NCBI GenBank assembly: GCA_022839105.1
Contig: JALHDH010000060.1
Coordinates: 1-29,963 of the forward strand
Reading direction: 5' to 3'
From: a bacterium
GTDB taxonomy: Bacteria > Vulcanimicrobiota > Xenobia > Xenobiales > Xenobiaceae
DNA length: 29,963 bases
The position numbers were made by a program, and so were the translations under genes. Below the pieces are notes generated by a model, which saw nothing but the letters and a program-made list of their open reading frames with translations, was not told the origin of the DNA and ran no database searches. Shown piece by piece: positions 8,832 through 17,215 of the stretch; position 1 is the first letter of the stretch, and each line of letters starts with the position of its first letter.

Positions 8832-10613
8832 TCAGGGCGCCTCCGGTTCGGGGATCTCCTGGATCTGGCGGGCCAGCTCGGAGAAGAACTCGCGTTCGGA
8901 GGGTTCCAGCCGGGAGCGCAGGCCCCGCCGCAGAAGCTGCAGGGCGCGGTCCGGCCGGCCCTTCTCCAGGTGCAGGAGGCCCAGCGCCGCGTCGGGCAGG
9001 CCGTCTCCGGGCCGGGCGATGCGCATCCTCGCGAAGAGCGTCTCGGACTCGGCCTCGTGGCCCAGGCGGAAGAGCGCCTGGGCGCGGGCCAGCTCGAACT
9101 CGGGGCTGGCCGGATAGATCCCGGCAGCCTCCTCGGCGACCCGGGCCAGGCCGGCCCAATCCCCCAGATCCGCGAAGAGGAGCGTCGCGCCCTGGGCCAG
9201 CCGGAAGGTCACCGCCTGGCGGGTGGCCAGGGAGAGGGCCTGGGCTGCCCGGACGGGCTGGCAGGTCCTCATGAAGAGATCCGCCAGGGCGTGCTGGACG
9301 GGGAAGTCCTCTCCGGCCTGCAGCAGAAGGTCCTCGGCCTGCGACCAGCGCTCCTCCTCCAGGGCCAGCAGGCCGCGTCCGTAGAGCGTGTTGGGCGAAG
9401 AAGGGCGCCCGGCGAGTTCGGCGTCCAGGTTCTTTCGGGCTGCCTTCTCGGAGAGGGCGCCCACCAGGGCGCGCATCAGGGTCTTGGACTCGGGCTCGAG
9501 CTGCAGGGCCTCGCGAAAGAGTCGGAGGCGCCGGGACGGGTCGGTGGCGGGATGCATCCCCTCCTCGAGAAGCTCCCGGGCCCGGCCCTGCGGCAGCATC
9601 GGGGTCAGGTCCCGGGAGCCCAGCAGCGAGGGGACCGTCAGGGAAGGGGTGGAGGGGGCGCTGCGCGAGACGAGTTCCTGATGGAGGACCAGGTCCACCT
9701 CCGAATCCTCGGCCCCTTCGACCGCAAATCCGCGGCTTCCCCGACCTTCCCAGGCCACCACGTAGGCCGGGTCCAGTTGTCCCAGCCGGGTCGTGCGGGT
9801 GTCGGCGAATCGACCCATCGTGGGATCCAGGGGCAACCACCCGAAGGGTTCGATCCAGGCCTCGGCCCAGGCGTGGGCGACCCGCAGTCGGGGAGCCTCG
9901 GGACGCAGGAAGACCCCGGCCACGTAACGGGCGGGGATCCCGGCCGCCCGCGCGAGGCTGACCAGCAACCCCGCGGCGTCGGAGCACTGCACCACCCGCG
10001 AGGCCAGGGACTCATGATCGTCCTGGGAGGGGCGGGTCAACTGGTAGTCCAGGCCCCGGACGAAATCGTACAGGTGGACCAGGCGATAGTAGGGGTTGGG
10101 CTCGTCTCCGATCACCTGGGCAGCCGTCTGGAGGATCACCGGGTCATCGGCCAGGATCCCGGGTTCGGCGATCAGGAATCGCGAGGGGCCGCCGCCCGGG
10201 GAACGGGCCCGGCTGGCGTCGGGACGGAAGGCGGCCCCCCGGCGCTGGACCACGGTCTCGATCCGGGCCTGGACCGAGGCGCCTGCGGGCACCTCCCGCC
10301 ACTGGTAGATCGCCAGGCGGTTTCCGAAGGCGTCGGTCAGTTGCTGATCCGGGGCGGGGTCCAGGGCGGTGTGTCGGACCTTCTGCCAGGTCCCCCGGTC
10401 CTGGGGCAGTGGCATCTCGACGCGGACCGAGGCGGGGCTGGATCCCGAGTTGAGGTAGGAGATCTCCCAGCGGAGCTTCCAGGTGACCTCTTCGAGGAGC
10501 AGCGGCCCCTGGGTCGAGGCCGATGGGGAAGGGGAGGGCGACTCCGGGCGCGGGTGGGAGGCGCAGGCCGCCAGGAGGGCCAGGAAGAGGAGGAGCGGAA
10601 GAACGCGGCTCAC
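8832..10613 (-). CDS. Transglutaminase-like lipoprotein with C-terminal TPR-like repeats
   Basis: A 593-residue protein. LLAAC with C17 is a clear lipobox. After a Ser/Pro linker comes a beta-rich region (about 40-130) and then a transglutaminase-like domain with the triad C210 (in QCSDAAGLL), H247 (in AHAWAEAW) and D263 (in PLDPT). Such domains act as cysteine proteases or amide-bond-forming enzymes in the envelope. Residues of about 330-590 are helical and Ala/Leu rich, in the manner of degenerate TPR repeats that bind partner proteins. The start GTG 10613 places the signal peptide at the N-terminus; the frame upstream has no sense as protein. A TATAAT lies only 6 bases before the start, so the mRNA may lack a leader. 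The substrate is unknown. Confidence 0.85.
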   Translation of the reverse strand: MSRVLPLLLFLALLAACASHPRPESPSPSPSASTQGPLLLEEVTWKLRWEISYLNSGSSPASVRVEMPLPQDRGTWQKVRHTALDPAPDQQLTDAFGNRLAIYQWREVPAGASVQARIETVVQRRGAAFRPDASRARSPGGGPSRFLIAEPGILADDPVILQTAAQVIGDEPNPYYRLVHLYDFVRGLDYQLTRPSQDDHESLASRVVQCSDAAGLLVSLARAAGIPARYVAGVFLRPEAPRLRVAHAWAEAWIEPFGWLPLDPTMGRFADTRTTRLGQLDPAYVVAWEGRGSRGFAVEGAEDSEVDLVLHQELVSRSAPSTPSLTVPSLLGSRDLTPMLPQGRARELLEEGMHPATDPSRRLRLFREALQLEPESKTLMRALVGALSEKAARKNLDAELAGRPSSPNTLYGRGLLALEEERWSQAEDLLLQAGEDFPVQHALADLFMRTCQPVRAAQALSLATRQAVTFRLAQGATLLFADLGDWAGLARVAEEAAGIYPASPEFELARAQALFRLGHEAESETLFARMRIARPGDGLPDAALGLLHLEKGRPDRALQLLRRGLRSRLEPSEREFFSELARQIQEIPEPEAP

Positions 10614-10619
10614 GCCAGT

Positions 10620-10625
10620 ATTATA
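10620..10625 (-). promoter_or_regulatory. Perfect -10 hexamer directly before the transglutaminase-like gene
   Basis: TATAAT on the minus strand ends 6 bases before GTG 10613, which would put the transcription start at about the start codon. No good -35 box is seen at the expected distance and no ribosome site lies between. This fits a leaderless transcript but is not proof. Confidence 0.35.
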
Positions 10626-10739
10626 GCCATCCTGTCGAGGTGGGCGGGGGAGGAATCCGCCGCCGGGGAAGAGAACCCAGGGCCCGTCGATCCGGCGATC
10701 TCGGACGGCCCGGGAGGAAGGGTCGGAGCAGGAGGCGGT

Positions 10740-11600
10740 GTGAAGCGCACGACTCGATGGACCATGCTGGTGTGGTCGGCGGTGCTCGGAGTGGGGCTGC
10801 TGGCCAGCTCGGTCGGCCTGTGCAGCAACGAGAAGAGCCACACCGGGCAGGACTTCGTGCGCATCGAGAAGATCACGCCCCGGACGGGCGCAGACCTGCC
10901 CACCCCCGTCCTGGTCCCCTTCCACCTCGAGGTCTCCAGCACCCTGAAGTCGACCGCCCGCGGGAAGCTTCGCGTGGGGGCCTTCCGCCTCCGCCCCGGG
11001 GGCGAGGGGTCGGGGTTCGAGCCTCTGGCACCGCCCCTGGAGAAGACCGTCGCGCGGGGGACCCGGAAGCTGAGCCTGCAGACCGACCCGGTCAGCCTGA
11101 AGTCCGTGGCCGAGAAGAATGCCCAGGTCGTGGTGGTGGTCAATCTGCGGGACGAGGCCGGCAAGGAGCTGGCCTGGGCCACCAGCCACAACTTCCTGCG
11201 GGGATCGCTCTCGGTCCGGGCCGAGAAGGCGCCGGCCGTCCGGGACTCGCTGCAGGTCCTCTCCTTCTTTCCCAAGGCTGGCTCCCTGGCGACCGGTCAG
11301 GCCCACGCCTTCACCGTCAACATGCGCTATTCCATGTCCTCCGGCCCCTGGGGGTTCGTGAACCTGGAACTGGGCGAGCGCGGGCTGCAGGCTCAGACGG
11401 GGCCCTGGTACTCCGTGGCGGTGCCCGTGCGTTCGGGGACCGGATTGCTGCGGGTGACGACCCGGGATTTCTTCCTGCCCGCGGCCTACTCCAACAAGCA
11501 GATGGAGCTGGCCGTCCCCTTCCGGATCGATCCCCTGGGTGGGACGGTGGATATCCTGCGCTTCGGGCCCTGGGCCTTGACCAGGCCGGATGTCCGCTGA
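10740..11600 (+). CDS. Exported beta-rich protein of unknown function
   Basis: A 286-residue protein starting at GTG 10740, with GGAGG ending 4 bases upstream. The N-terminus is a signal peptide (KRTTRW, then a hydrophobic run to about residue 27). The mature part appears to hold two similar beta-sandwich units: one from about 38 to 165 beginning VRIEKITPRTG, the other from about 180 to 280 beginning LQVLSFFPKAG. Both contain a VPFHLEV- or AFTVNMR-like strand and a repeated 'pressure' of alternating hydrophobics, as in Ig-like or DUF-type envelope domains. I do not recognise a family. It is transcribed divergently from the transglutaminase-like gene across 126 bases and overlaps the next gene by 11 bases, so the two plus-strand genes form an operon. 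Confidence 0.75.
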   Translation: MKRTTRWTMLVWSAVLGVGLLASSVGLCSNEKSHTGQDFVRIEKITPRTGADLPTPVLVPFHLEVSSTLKSTARGKLRVGAFRLRPGGEGSGFEPLAPPLEKTVARGTRKLSLQTDPVSLKSVAEKNAQVVVVVNLRDEAGKELAWATSHNFLRGSLSVRAEKAPAVRDSLQVLSFFPKAGSLATGQAHAFTVNMRYSMSSGPWGFVNLELGERGLQAQTGPWYSVAVPVRSGTGLLRVTTRDFFLPAAYSNKQMELAVPFRIDPLGGTVDILRFGPWALTRPDVR

Positions 11601-12591
11601 CCCCCCGTTCTTCGCGACCTATCGTCCCCGCAGCTTCTGTCGGGATTTCTTCGAGTTCCACCAGGACAGCGGGCAGCTTCTGGTGTTCATGGCCTGCGTC
11701 CTGGGATTCAAGCCGCTCATGGACGACTGGATCCCCGCCTCGCGCATGGAGGAATACCGGCAGATGTGCCGGTCCTATGGTCTTCACGTGCGCGCCGACG
11801 TGACCAAGATCCTGATCCCCAGGGAAAAGGCCGAGGCGCGGGCCATGGGCGGGAAGACCCTGTCTTCGACGGTGGCCCTGGGTCTGCCGATCGGGGCCGC
11901 GCTTCCCGAGAAGGCCCGCGCCCAGGCGCGCCTGCACGTCTTCCTCAGCCGGGATCGGGAACTGCTGCGTCACGGGATGTGGTATCCGGTGATCGTCAAG
12001 GATCGGGTCTTGTGGCCTCCCTACGCCGACATCCTGAGCTATGGCCGGCTGCTGGGGTATCCCGAGTGTTGCATCCGCTTCTTCCGGGAGCGCAACGACT
12101 GGAGCCGCTACAGCTTCCTGGCCGAGATCCACCGCGAGTCGCACGGTCGGCCCAGGTCCTGGTTGTGCAATCCGCTGACCAAGGATCGCACCTACTCCTA
12201 CATCTACCACATGCCCTGTCGCTGGGATTGCCCGGCCACCCGGGATCTGGCCGGCAGGCTGCGAAGCGAGGTGGCCCGTCGGGAACCCGAGCTGGTTCGC
12301 CAGGTGGATCGTCACCTTCGCCTTCCCGCCCTGGTCTTCTACGAGCGCAAGCACTACGTCTTCGACGGGACCCTGCAGGGGAATCGCCTGGAATACCGGG
12401 CGGCCTACTACCCGGACGGGGACCTCGAGGGGCAGGCCCTGCTGGCCCGGCTGGCGCAAGGGGATGCCCTGGAGCTGGAGGGCGAGACGGTCCGGGTCTT
12501 CCGCCAGGGCGAGCTGGTGGACCGGATCCAGGCGCGCTCGGACGGGTTCGCCCCCGAGCACCCCTTCCTGGTCCAGTTCGAACAGGATTGA
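11590..12591 (+). CDS. DUF483-like protein with conserved cysteine motifs
   Basis: A 333-residue soluble protein. The central motif LLGYPECCIRFF (C160, C161) and the later HMPCRWDC (H207, C210, C214), together with LCNP near 192-195, match the layout I know from DUF483-type proteins, whose function is not established. The paired cysteines and histidine could bind a metal or an iron-sulfur cluster, or form a redox centre. There is no signal peptide, so it should be cytoplasmic although its partner gene is exported. It overlaps that gene by 11 bases and ends 4 bases from the convergent HAD gene. The family call rests on motif memory only. Confidence 0.75.
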   Translation: MSADPPFFATYRPRSFCRDFFEFHQDSGQLLVFMACVLGFKPLMDDWIPASRMEEYRQMCRSYGLHVRADVTKILIPREKAEARAMGGKTLSSTVALGLPIGAALPEKARAQARLHVFLSRDRELLRHGMWYPVIVKDRVLWPPYADILSYGRLLGYPECCIRFFRERNDWSRYSFLAEIHRESHGRPRSWLCNPLTKDRTYSYIYHMPCRWDCPATRDLAGRLRSEVARREPELVRQVDRHLRLPALVFYERKHYVFDGTLQGNRLEYRAAYYPDGDLEGQALLARLAQGDALELEGETVRVFRQGELVDRIQARSDGFAPEHPFLVQFEQD

Positions 12592-12595
12592 GTCC

Positions 12596-13423
12596 TCAGG
12601 GCCCTTCCGTGGGCAGGTAGCGCTCCAGGGCCAGGGCCGCTCCGGCCTCGGCCAGGGGCGGAGCGACCCACGCGGCGGCCGCCCGGACGTGCTCGGGGGC
12701 CGTGCCCATGGCGACGCTGGTTCCCACCAGGCGGAAGACCGGCAGGTCGTTCTCGTTGTCCCCGATGAAGAGCACCCGCCGGGGCGGGATGCCCAGGTGT
12801 TCCAGAAGCCGGGCCACCCCCGAGCCCTTGTCCACTCCGGGAGAGGTCCCCTCCAACAGGTCGGCATGGGTGCGGGTCAGCCAGACCCGGTCCCCGAAGC
12901 GCCTTCGCAGCCAGGACTTCAGGTCGGGCTCTTCGGGCGGGTTCACGGCGATGAACTTCAGGACCCGCTCGTCGGGCGCCAGCGGGCTCAGGGGAACCAG
13001 GCAGCGGGGAGTTCCGAAGAGGTGGTCGTAGTACTCCGGCTCGCGGGCCTCCCGGTTCTGCAACACGCGCAAGGGGTGACCCCGGCGGTGGACGTACAGG
13101 GCCACCACGTGGCGGGCCCGGCGGGCCCAGGCCATCACCTCGTCGCTGGTCGGTCGATCCAGAGGCTCTTCGTGGAGGATCTGCCCGGTTTCGGCCCACC
13201 CCACCACGGCCCCCTGGGAGGCCACGACAGGAAGGCGGATCCCCAGGTGTCGAACCAGGGGGCGGGCGTAGTCCAGGGTCCGGCCCGTGGCCAGGGTGAC
13301 CGGGGTTCCGGCCTGCTGGACCCGGGCCACGGCCTGGACGACGCGCGGATCGATGCAGGGATCCGCGCCCGGGTCCAGGATGGTCCCGTCCAGGTCCAGG
13401 ATGGCGAGTTCGAAGGATTTCAT
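12596..13423 (-). CDS. HAD-superfamily Cof-type phosphatase
   Basis: A 275-residue protein of HAD subfamily IIB. Motif I is DLDGT with nucleophile D10 and acid D12; LATGRTL at 44-50 is motif II; K199 in VDKGSG is motif III; GDNENDLPVF at 221-230 is motif IV and binds magnesium. The central insert (about 85-185) is the C2-type cap. Members dephosphorylate sugar phosphates, flavin or pyridoxal phosphates and similar small molecules; the specific substrate is unknown. ATG 13423 is well supported by the family N-terminus. The gene is divergent from the small TPR protein with only 13 bases between the two start codons. Confidence 0.92.
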   Translation of the reverse strand: MKSFELAILDLDGTILDPGADPCIDPRVVQAVARVQQAGTPVTLATGRTLDYARPLVRHLGIRLPVVASQGAVVGWAETGQILHEEPLDRPTSDEVMAWARRARHVVALYVHRRGHPLRVLQNREAREPEYYDHLFGTPRCLVPLSPLAPDERVLKFIAVNPPEEPDLKSWLRRRFGDRVWLTRTHADLLEGTSPGVDKGSGVARLLEHLGIPPRRVLFIGDNENDLPVFRLVGTSVAMGTAPEHVRAAAAWVAPPLAEAGAALALERYLPTEGP

Positions 13424-13436
13424 CGGAGGAGACCTC

Positions 13437-13979
13437 GTGGAGACATGGATTCAGGAGGGGAGCCTGGAGGCGGAGTTCCAGGCCCAGACGGGGTGGCTCC
13501 TGCCGCCGCGGGTGGCCAATCCCCTGGAAGAGGGGGCGGCGCGCCTGGACACGCTCTTCCAGACCCTGGCCTCGTGGGCCTTTGACCATCCCCAGGCCCT
13601 CGAGCCCCTGTGTGCGCGGGCCCGGCAATGGGTCGAGCGTTGGCCCGAACCCCGGACCTGGGAGCTGTCCGGTTATCTGGAGTACCTGGCGGGGGACTGG
13701 GCCGCGGCGGCCCGGGCCTTCATGGCCTCCCTGGACCAGGAGCCGGAGAACCTGGACGCCTGGGTGGATCTGGGCTTCAGCCTGAAGCATCTGGGGCTGG
13801 CCCTGGGCGAGTCCATCCTCTTCGACCACGATCTGTGGGTCCGGGCGCAGTGCGAGCAGCGCGGGCCCTTGACCCTGGCCTCGCTGAATCGGCTCCACCG
13901 TGAAGTCCAGCAGTCCCCTGACCGGCTGGAGAGCGCCTCGGAGAGGTGGGTGGCGCCGTACCTCGAGCCAGGCGCCTAA
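13437..13979 (+). CDS. Small TPR-repeat protein
   Basis: A 180-residue protein starting at GTG 13437 with GGAGGA 6 bases upstream. Residues of about 73-118 (WELSGYLEYLAGDW ... LDAWVDLGFSLKHLG) form a classic TPR hairpin pair; the flanking sequence is helical. It has no signal peptide or membrane segment and is probably a cytoplasmic adaptor. An earlier in-frame start at 13287 lies inside the opposite-strand HAD gene and encodes low-quality sequence, so it was rejected. Its stop TAA overlaps the stop of the convergent pilin gene (CTAA). Which partner it binds cannot be said; its neighbours are pilin genes. Confidence 0.8.
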   Translation: METWIQEGSLEAEFQAQTGWLLPPRVANPLEEGAARLDTLFQTLASWAFDHPQALEPLCARARQWVERWPEPRTWELSGYLEYLAGDWAAAARAFMASLDQEPENLDAWVDLGFSLKHLGLALGESILFDHDLWVRAQCEQRGPLTLASLNRLHREVQQSPDRLESASERWVAPYLEPGA

Positions 13980-14422
13980 CCCTCCAGGAACTTCTGGCTC
14001 GTGCTGTTGTACTGGGGGTAGCCTGCCTGGGCCTTGCCTTTGTGGCGCTGGTCGGTGCAGTAGATCAGGTAGTGATAGCCCTGCTCCCCGCCCGGCGGCA
14101 CGGCCAGGTCGTAGTCTCCGCCGGCGGGGTGGTTGCCGCCTCCCGGACACCGGGGAAGCTCGGGAAGCCCGTACTCCGCGTAGAGGATCTGCTGGAGCGA
14201 CTCGGGGTAGAACATCGCCTCGGACTTGTAACGCTCCATGGCCTGGTTGATCAGGACGATATTGGCCTGGCACTGCTGGAACTCGGCGTCCCGGTTCAGG
14301 CTGCGGAAGTAGCCCAGGGTGATCGTGCCCAGGATGGCCAGGATGGCCACGACCAGCATGAGCTCGAGCAGGGTGAAGCCTTCTGGGCGGAAGGGGCGCG
14401 CCGGGCGGTTCGAATCAGGCAT
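13976..14422 (-). CDS. Type IV pilin / type II pseudopilin
   Basis: A 148-residue prepilin. RPEG followed by FTLLELMLVVAILAIL is the prepilin peptidase site: cleavage after G15 exposes F16, and E20 is the conserved Glu at position 5 of the mature protein. The hydrophobic N-terminal helix is followed by a small C-terminal domain with CPGGGN and YLIYC, giving a cysteine pair that could form a disulfide, as in many G-type pseudopilins. It would be a fibre subunit of a pilus or secretion system. It is alone on the minus strand, facing away from the minor-pilin operon, and has its own promoter. Confidence 0.9.
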   Translation of the reverse strand: MPDSNRPARPFRPEGFTLLELMLVVAILAILGTITLGYFRSLNRDAEFQQCQANIVLINQAMERYKSEAMFYPESLQQILYAEYGLPELPRCPGGGNHPAGGDYDLAVPPGGEQGYHYLIYCTDQRHKGKAQAGYPQYNSTSQKFLEG

Positions 14423-14431
14423 GATGGAGGT

Positions 14432-14460
14432 ATTCTAGCACGGAGTCGGAGGTCTTTCCA
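14432..14460 (-). promoter_or_regulatory. Promoter of the minus-strand pilin gene, with very short leader
   Basis: On the minus strand TGGAAA (14460-14455) and TAGAAT (14437-14432) are 17 bases apart, and TGC precedes the -10 box as in extended -10 promoters. The -10 ends 9 bases before ATG 14422, so the predicted transcript starts 2 or 3 bases before the gene. No ribosome site fits in that space. Confidence 0.5.
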
Positions 14461-14571
14461 TGGGGGGCATCCGGAAGCCTCGGGCTCCGGGAACCGGGAG
14501 GGTTGGAGCCTTCGGGTCGGAAAGGGCCCGGCAGACCGACCTCGAAAGGGGGCTGGGAGCGATGGGAACCC

Positions 14572-14600
14572 TTGAAGAGCGCGTCGGGGGCTGCTAAGGT
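14572..14600 (+). promoter_or_regulatory. Possible promoter of the minor-pilin operon
   Basis: TTGAAG (14572-14577) and TAAGGT (14595-14600) are 17 bases apart, with TGC just before the -10. The -10 match is weak (3 of 6), but spacing and the extended -10 are good, and this is the only candidate seen in the 242 bases between the divergent pilin genes. Confidence 0.3.
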
Positions 14601-14664
14601 TACCGAAAGTGGTCTTTGGGGCCGATCCCGGCGCCTCCACCGAGAGCCCCGCGCAGGAGGAACG

Positions 14665-15165
14665 ATGATCCGGGCCAGCAGCAAAACCCGGCGAAGTGCA
14701 GGTTTCACCCTCCTGGAGCTGGCAGTGAGCATGACGATCCTGGCCATCCTGGCGGCGATCGTCGCGCCTCCCTGGGCCCGCTACCGGGCTCGCATGCGCG
14801 CCTACTCGGCAGCCCACGAGTTGCGTGCCGAGCTGACCTATATCCAAGGGCGATCGATCGACCTGGAGGAGGAGTGCCGGCTTCTCTTGGACAGCGAGGT
14901 CCAGTATTCGGTCTACGTCCGGGATCCCCACAGCGGCGAAGACGAGCTCTACAAGCGCATCAACGTGGCCCGGGAAGGGCTGACCTTCAGCCCTTCGGGC
15001 GAGGTGCTGGTCTTCGGTCGGGGCGGCTGGGTCGAGACCACCAAGACCTCCCTGGACGACGCCAGTCTCGGCAACATCACCTTCTATACGATCACCGTCT
15101 CGGCTCCTGGAGTCGTGGACGTTCCGGTGCGCATCCACCTCAACGGAAAGGTCGAGGTCCGCTGA
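14665..15165 (+). CDS. Minor pilin, FimT/GspH-like
   Basis: A 166-residue prepilin starting at ATG 14665 with AGGAGG 4 bases upstream. SAG then FTLLELAVSMTILAIL is the prepilin peptidase site (cleavage after G13, Glu at position 5). The C-terminal part is beta-rich, including FSPSGEVLVFGRGG and a final IHLNGKVEV strand, as in the FimT/GspH family that primes pilus assembly. It is the first of four minor-pilin-like genes; its stop overlaps the next ATG by one base (TGATG), showing translational coupling. Confidence 0.9.
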   Translation: MIRASSKTRRSAGFTLLELAVSMTILAILAAIVAPPWARYRARMRAYSAAHELRAELTYIQGRSIDLEEECRLLLDSEVQYSVYVRDPHSGEDELYKRINVAREGLTFSPSGEVLVFGRGGWVETTKTSLDDASLGNITFYTITVSAPGVVDVPVRIHLNGKVEVR

Positions 15166-15824
15166 TGAGCCGTGTTCTGCGGTCTTCCAGGCCCCGGGGC
15201 GTGGCCCTGATCTCGGGGTTGATGGTCCTGGTGATCCTCTTGATCATCGCTTCGGCCTTCGTCCACCTGACGGCCCGGGACGTCCGCTCTTCGCAGACGG
15301 TGGGGGATTCGCTCCTGACGCTCTATCTGGCCGAGGCGGGTCTGGAATACGCCACCTGGCTCAACAAGCACAACATGGCCCTGTATCCCTCCTTCTCCTA
15401 TGATGGGATGACGACCGGAGAGATCTGCAACCTCCTGGTCGGGGAAGGGGTGGAACCCCAGGAACGGGTCCTGATCAACGACCTCAGCTTCTATCCGATG
15501 CACGACTTCACGGATGCCTGGTTGAAGAACAATCTGCACTGCGGCACCTTCGAGGTCCATCAGACCGTGAGCCCGGTCCAGGGCTCCACGACGCTCTGGC
15601 TTCTGCGGATCACCTCGGTCGGTCGGATCCGCCAGGTTCCCGCGAACTGGTCCTGGGAGAGCGGGGTCCTGGAACGGGCCGACCTGGCCAGCGCGGACTG
15701 GAAGGTGCGCTCGAAGCGCACGCTGTACACCGAGGTCCGACTGGATACCGGTACAGACAACCTGACCACCACGACCGAACCTGCTGAGATCGAGGAGGCC
15801 AGATGGTACGAGCGCTTCCGCTGA
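15165..15824 (+). CDS. PilX-like minor pilin
   Basis: A 219-residue protein whose N-terminus, RGVALISGLMVLVILLI followed by a polar segment and LAEAGLEYA near residues 58-66, matches the PilX N-terminal region, which lacks the Glu at position 5. The rest is variable and contains two cysteines. PilX-type subunits work with PilV and PilW in a complex that primes pilus assembly. It overlaps the next gene by 22 bases. Confidence 0.85.
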   Translation: MSRVLRSSRPRGVALISGLMVLVILLIIASAFVHLTARDVRSSQTVGDSLLTLYLAEAGLEYATWLNKHNMALYPSFSYDGMTTGEICNLLVGEGVEPQERVLINDLSFYPMHDFTDAWLKNNLHCGTFEVHQTVSPVQGSTTLWLLRITSVGRIRQVPANWSWESGVLERADLASADWKVRSKRTLYTEVRLDTGTDNLTTTTEPAEIEEARWYERFR

Positions 15825-17215
15825 GCCGGGGGGAGAGGCGCCCGTCGGGCGTGACCCTTCTGGAGATCCTGGTGGCCGTGGCCGTCCTGGCGGTGGGCCT
15901 TTCGACGATCTTCCAGATCTTCCCCATGGGCTTCGCCGCCTCGGCCAAGAGCTCGGCCCAGACCACGGCCTACGAGCTGGCGGCCCGAAAAATGGAGGAT
16001 GTGCGCAACAACCACCTCTTCGGAGGCCCCCCGAGCGATCCCGACCTGTACTGGGGGAACCGCAATGCCCCCAACCCCGATGGCACGGCCTACGTCGAGG
16101 TGAATACCGACGGGAACTTCCGGGCCTTTTCGGCGGATCAGATCCCGGAGCGGAACTTCTTCTATCGGGTCCACTGCATCCCCGTGGTCGATCCCCCCAA
16201 GCCGCGGACCGCCGTGGCGGACCTGCAGCCTTCCAAGTACCTGGAGTACCCCCATATCCTGGACCCTGAATCCAGTGATGCCTGGAAGACCCAGTGGCGG
16301 GGATTCGCCTCGATGTACCGGGTGACGGTCACGGTCCGAGGCCCTCTGAAGACCGTGGCCGAAGCCCAGGATGCCCAGTGGCAGAACAGCCTGGCCCAGA
16401 AGGGGGCCATCGAGGCCAAGCTGGTCACCTACGTGGCCAACAAGAAGCTGGGCGACGCCCTGCTGGCCATCGACTGGGGCTTAACCGACGAGAACAACGC
16501 ATCGTACGGTCCTGCTCCTGGATGCAAACCGATTCGTGATGGGCAACTGGGCACTTTGGACGGCGGGCGTTCCACGGCCATTCCGGCCTCAGGCGCTCAT
16601 TTCATTCACATCGTCGCTCTGGACGGGGGGGAGTATCCCTTCCCTGAGAATTTCACGGTCCTCGACGAGCTGCCCCTGACCATGACCGAGATCCTGGACA
16701 CCGGGCCGACGGTAGTGCTGGGGGATGGCACTGGGGCTGAGGATCGGACCAATTTCCTCCATCCAAACTATTTCCAGTACGTCGATTCAGAGGGCGTCCT
16801 GGAATACTATGAGAATCGTATGCAGGGGTACGGCCTGAACCGGACCGGCATGGACAACGTCCTGATCGTCTTCCAGGTCCCGTCCGGGCGCTTCATCGCC
16901 GAGAGCAACAAGATCCTCGCCATCCATCCCCCCGGCACCCAGTTCACCAACCCGGCCTATACCTCCAACCTGTGGCGGCTGGATCTCCTCAACCCGCTGA
17001 TCGCCTCAGATGGCGACTATACCGGGCGCCACGGCTCTGGAGACAACAACTCCGGTTACATCAGTCAGTTGGCAGACGGCCAATGGGATTCGGATTCGGT
17101 CTTGATGCAAGAAGGCACCGGAAAGTATGGATACCCCGCCTGGACACGCAACGACCCGAAGACCACCGGCACCCGGGTCCGATTCCTGATGAGGCTGGAG
17201 AAGTGGCCACGATGA
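15803..17215 (+). CDS. PilV-like minor pilin with unusually large body
   Basis: A 470-residue prepilin starting at ATG 15803 with GAGGAGG 4 bases upstream. PSG then VTLLEILVAVAVLAVGL is the prepilin site, and the following AYELAARKMEDVRN segment is typical for PilV. Most PilV proteins are under 250 residues; here a large body of about 400 residues follows. From about 16480 to 16860, and again near 17000-17160, codon choice is less GC-biased than in the neighbours (TTA, CCT, GCT, ATT, ACT codons appear), which suggests an inserted or fast-evolving domain, perhaps an adhesin exposed at the pilus tip. I cannot name the domain. Confidence 0.85.
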   Translation: MVRALPLSRGERRPSGVTLLEILVAVAVLAVGLSTIFQIFPMGFAASAKSSAQTTAYELAARKMEDVRNNHLFGGPPSDPDLYWGNRNAPNPDGTAYVEVNTDGNFRAFSADQIPERNFFYRVHCIPVVDPPKPRTAVADLQPSKYLEYPHILDPESSDAWKTQWRGFASMYRVTVTVRGPLKTVAEAQDAQWQNSLAQKGAIEAKLVTYVANKKLGDALLAIDWGLTDENNASYGPAPGCKPIRDGQLGTLDGGRSTAIPASGAHFIHIVALDGGEYPFPENFTVLDELPLTMTEILDTGPTVVLGDGTGAEDRTNFLHPNYFQYVDSEGVLEYYENRMQGYGLNRTGMDNVLIVFQVPSGRFIAESNKILAIHPPGTQFTNPAYTSNLWRLDLLNPLIASDGDYTGRHGSGDNNSGYISQLADGQWDSDSVLMQEGTGKYGYPAWTRNDPKTTGTRVRFLMRLEKWPR

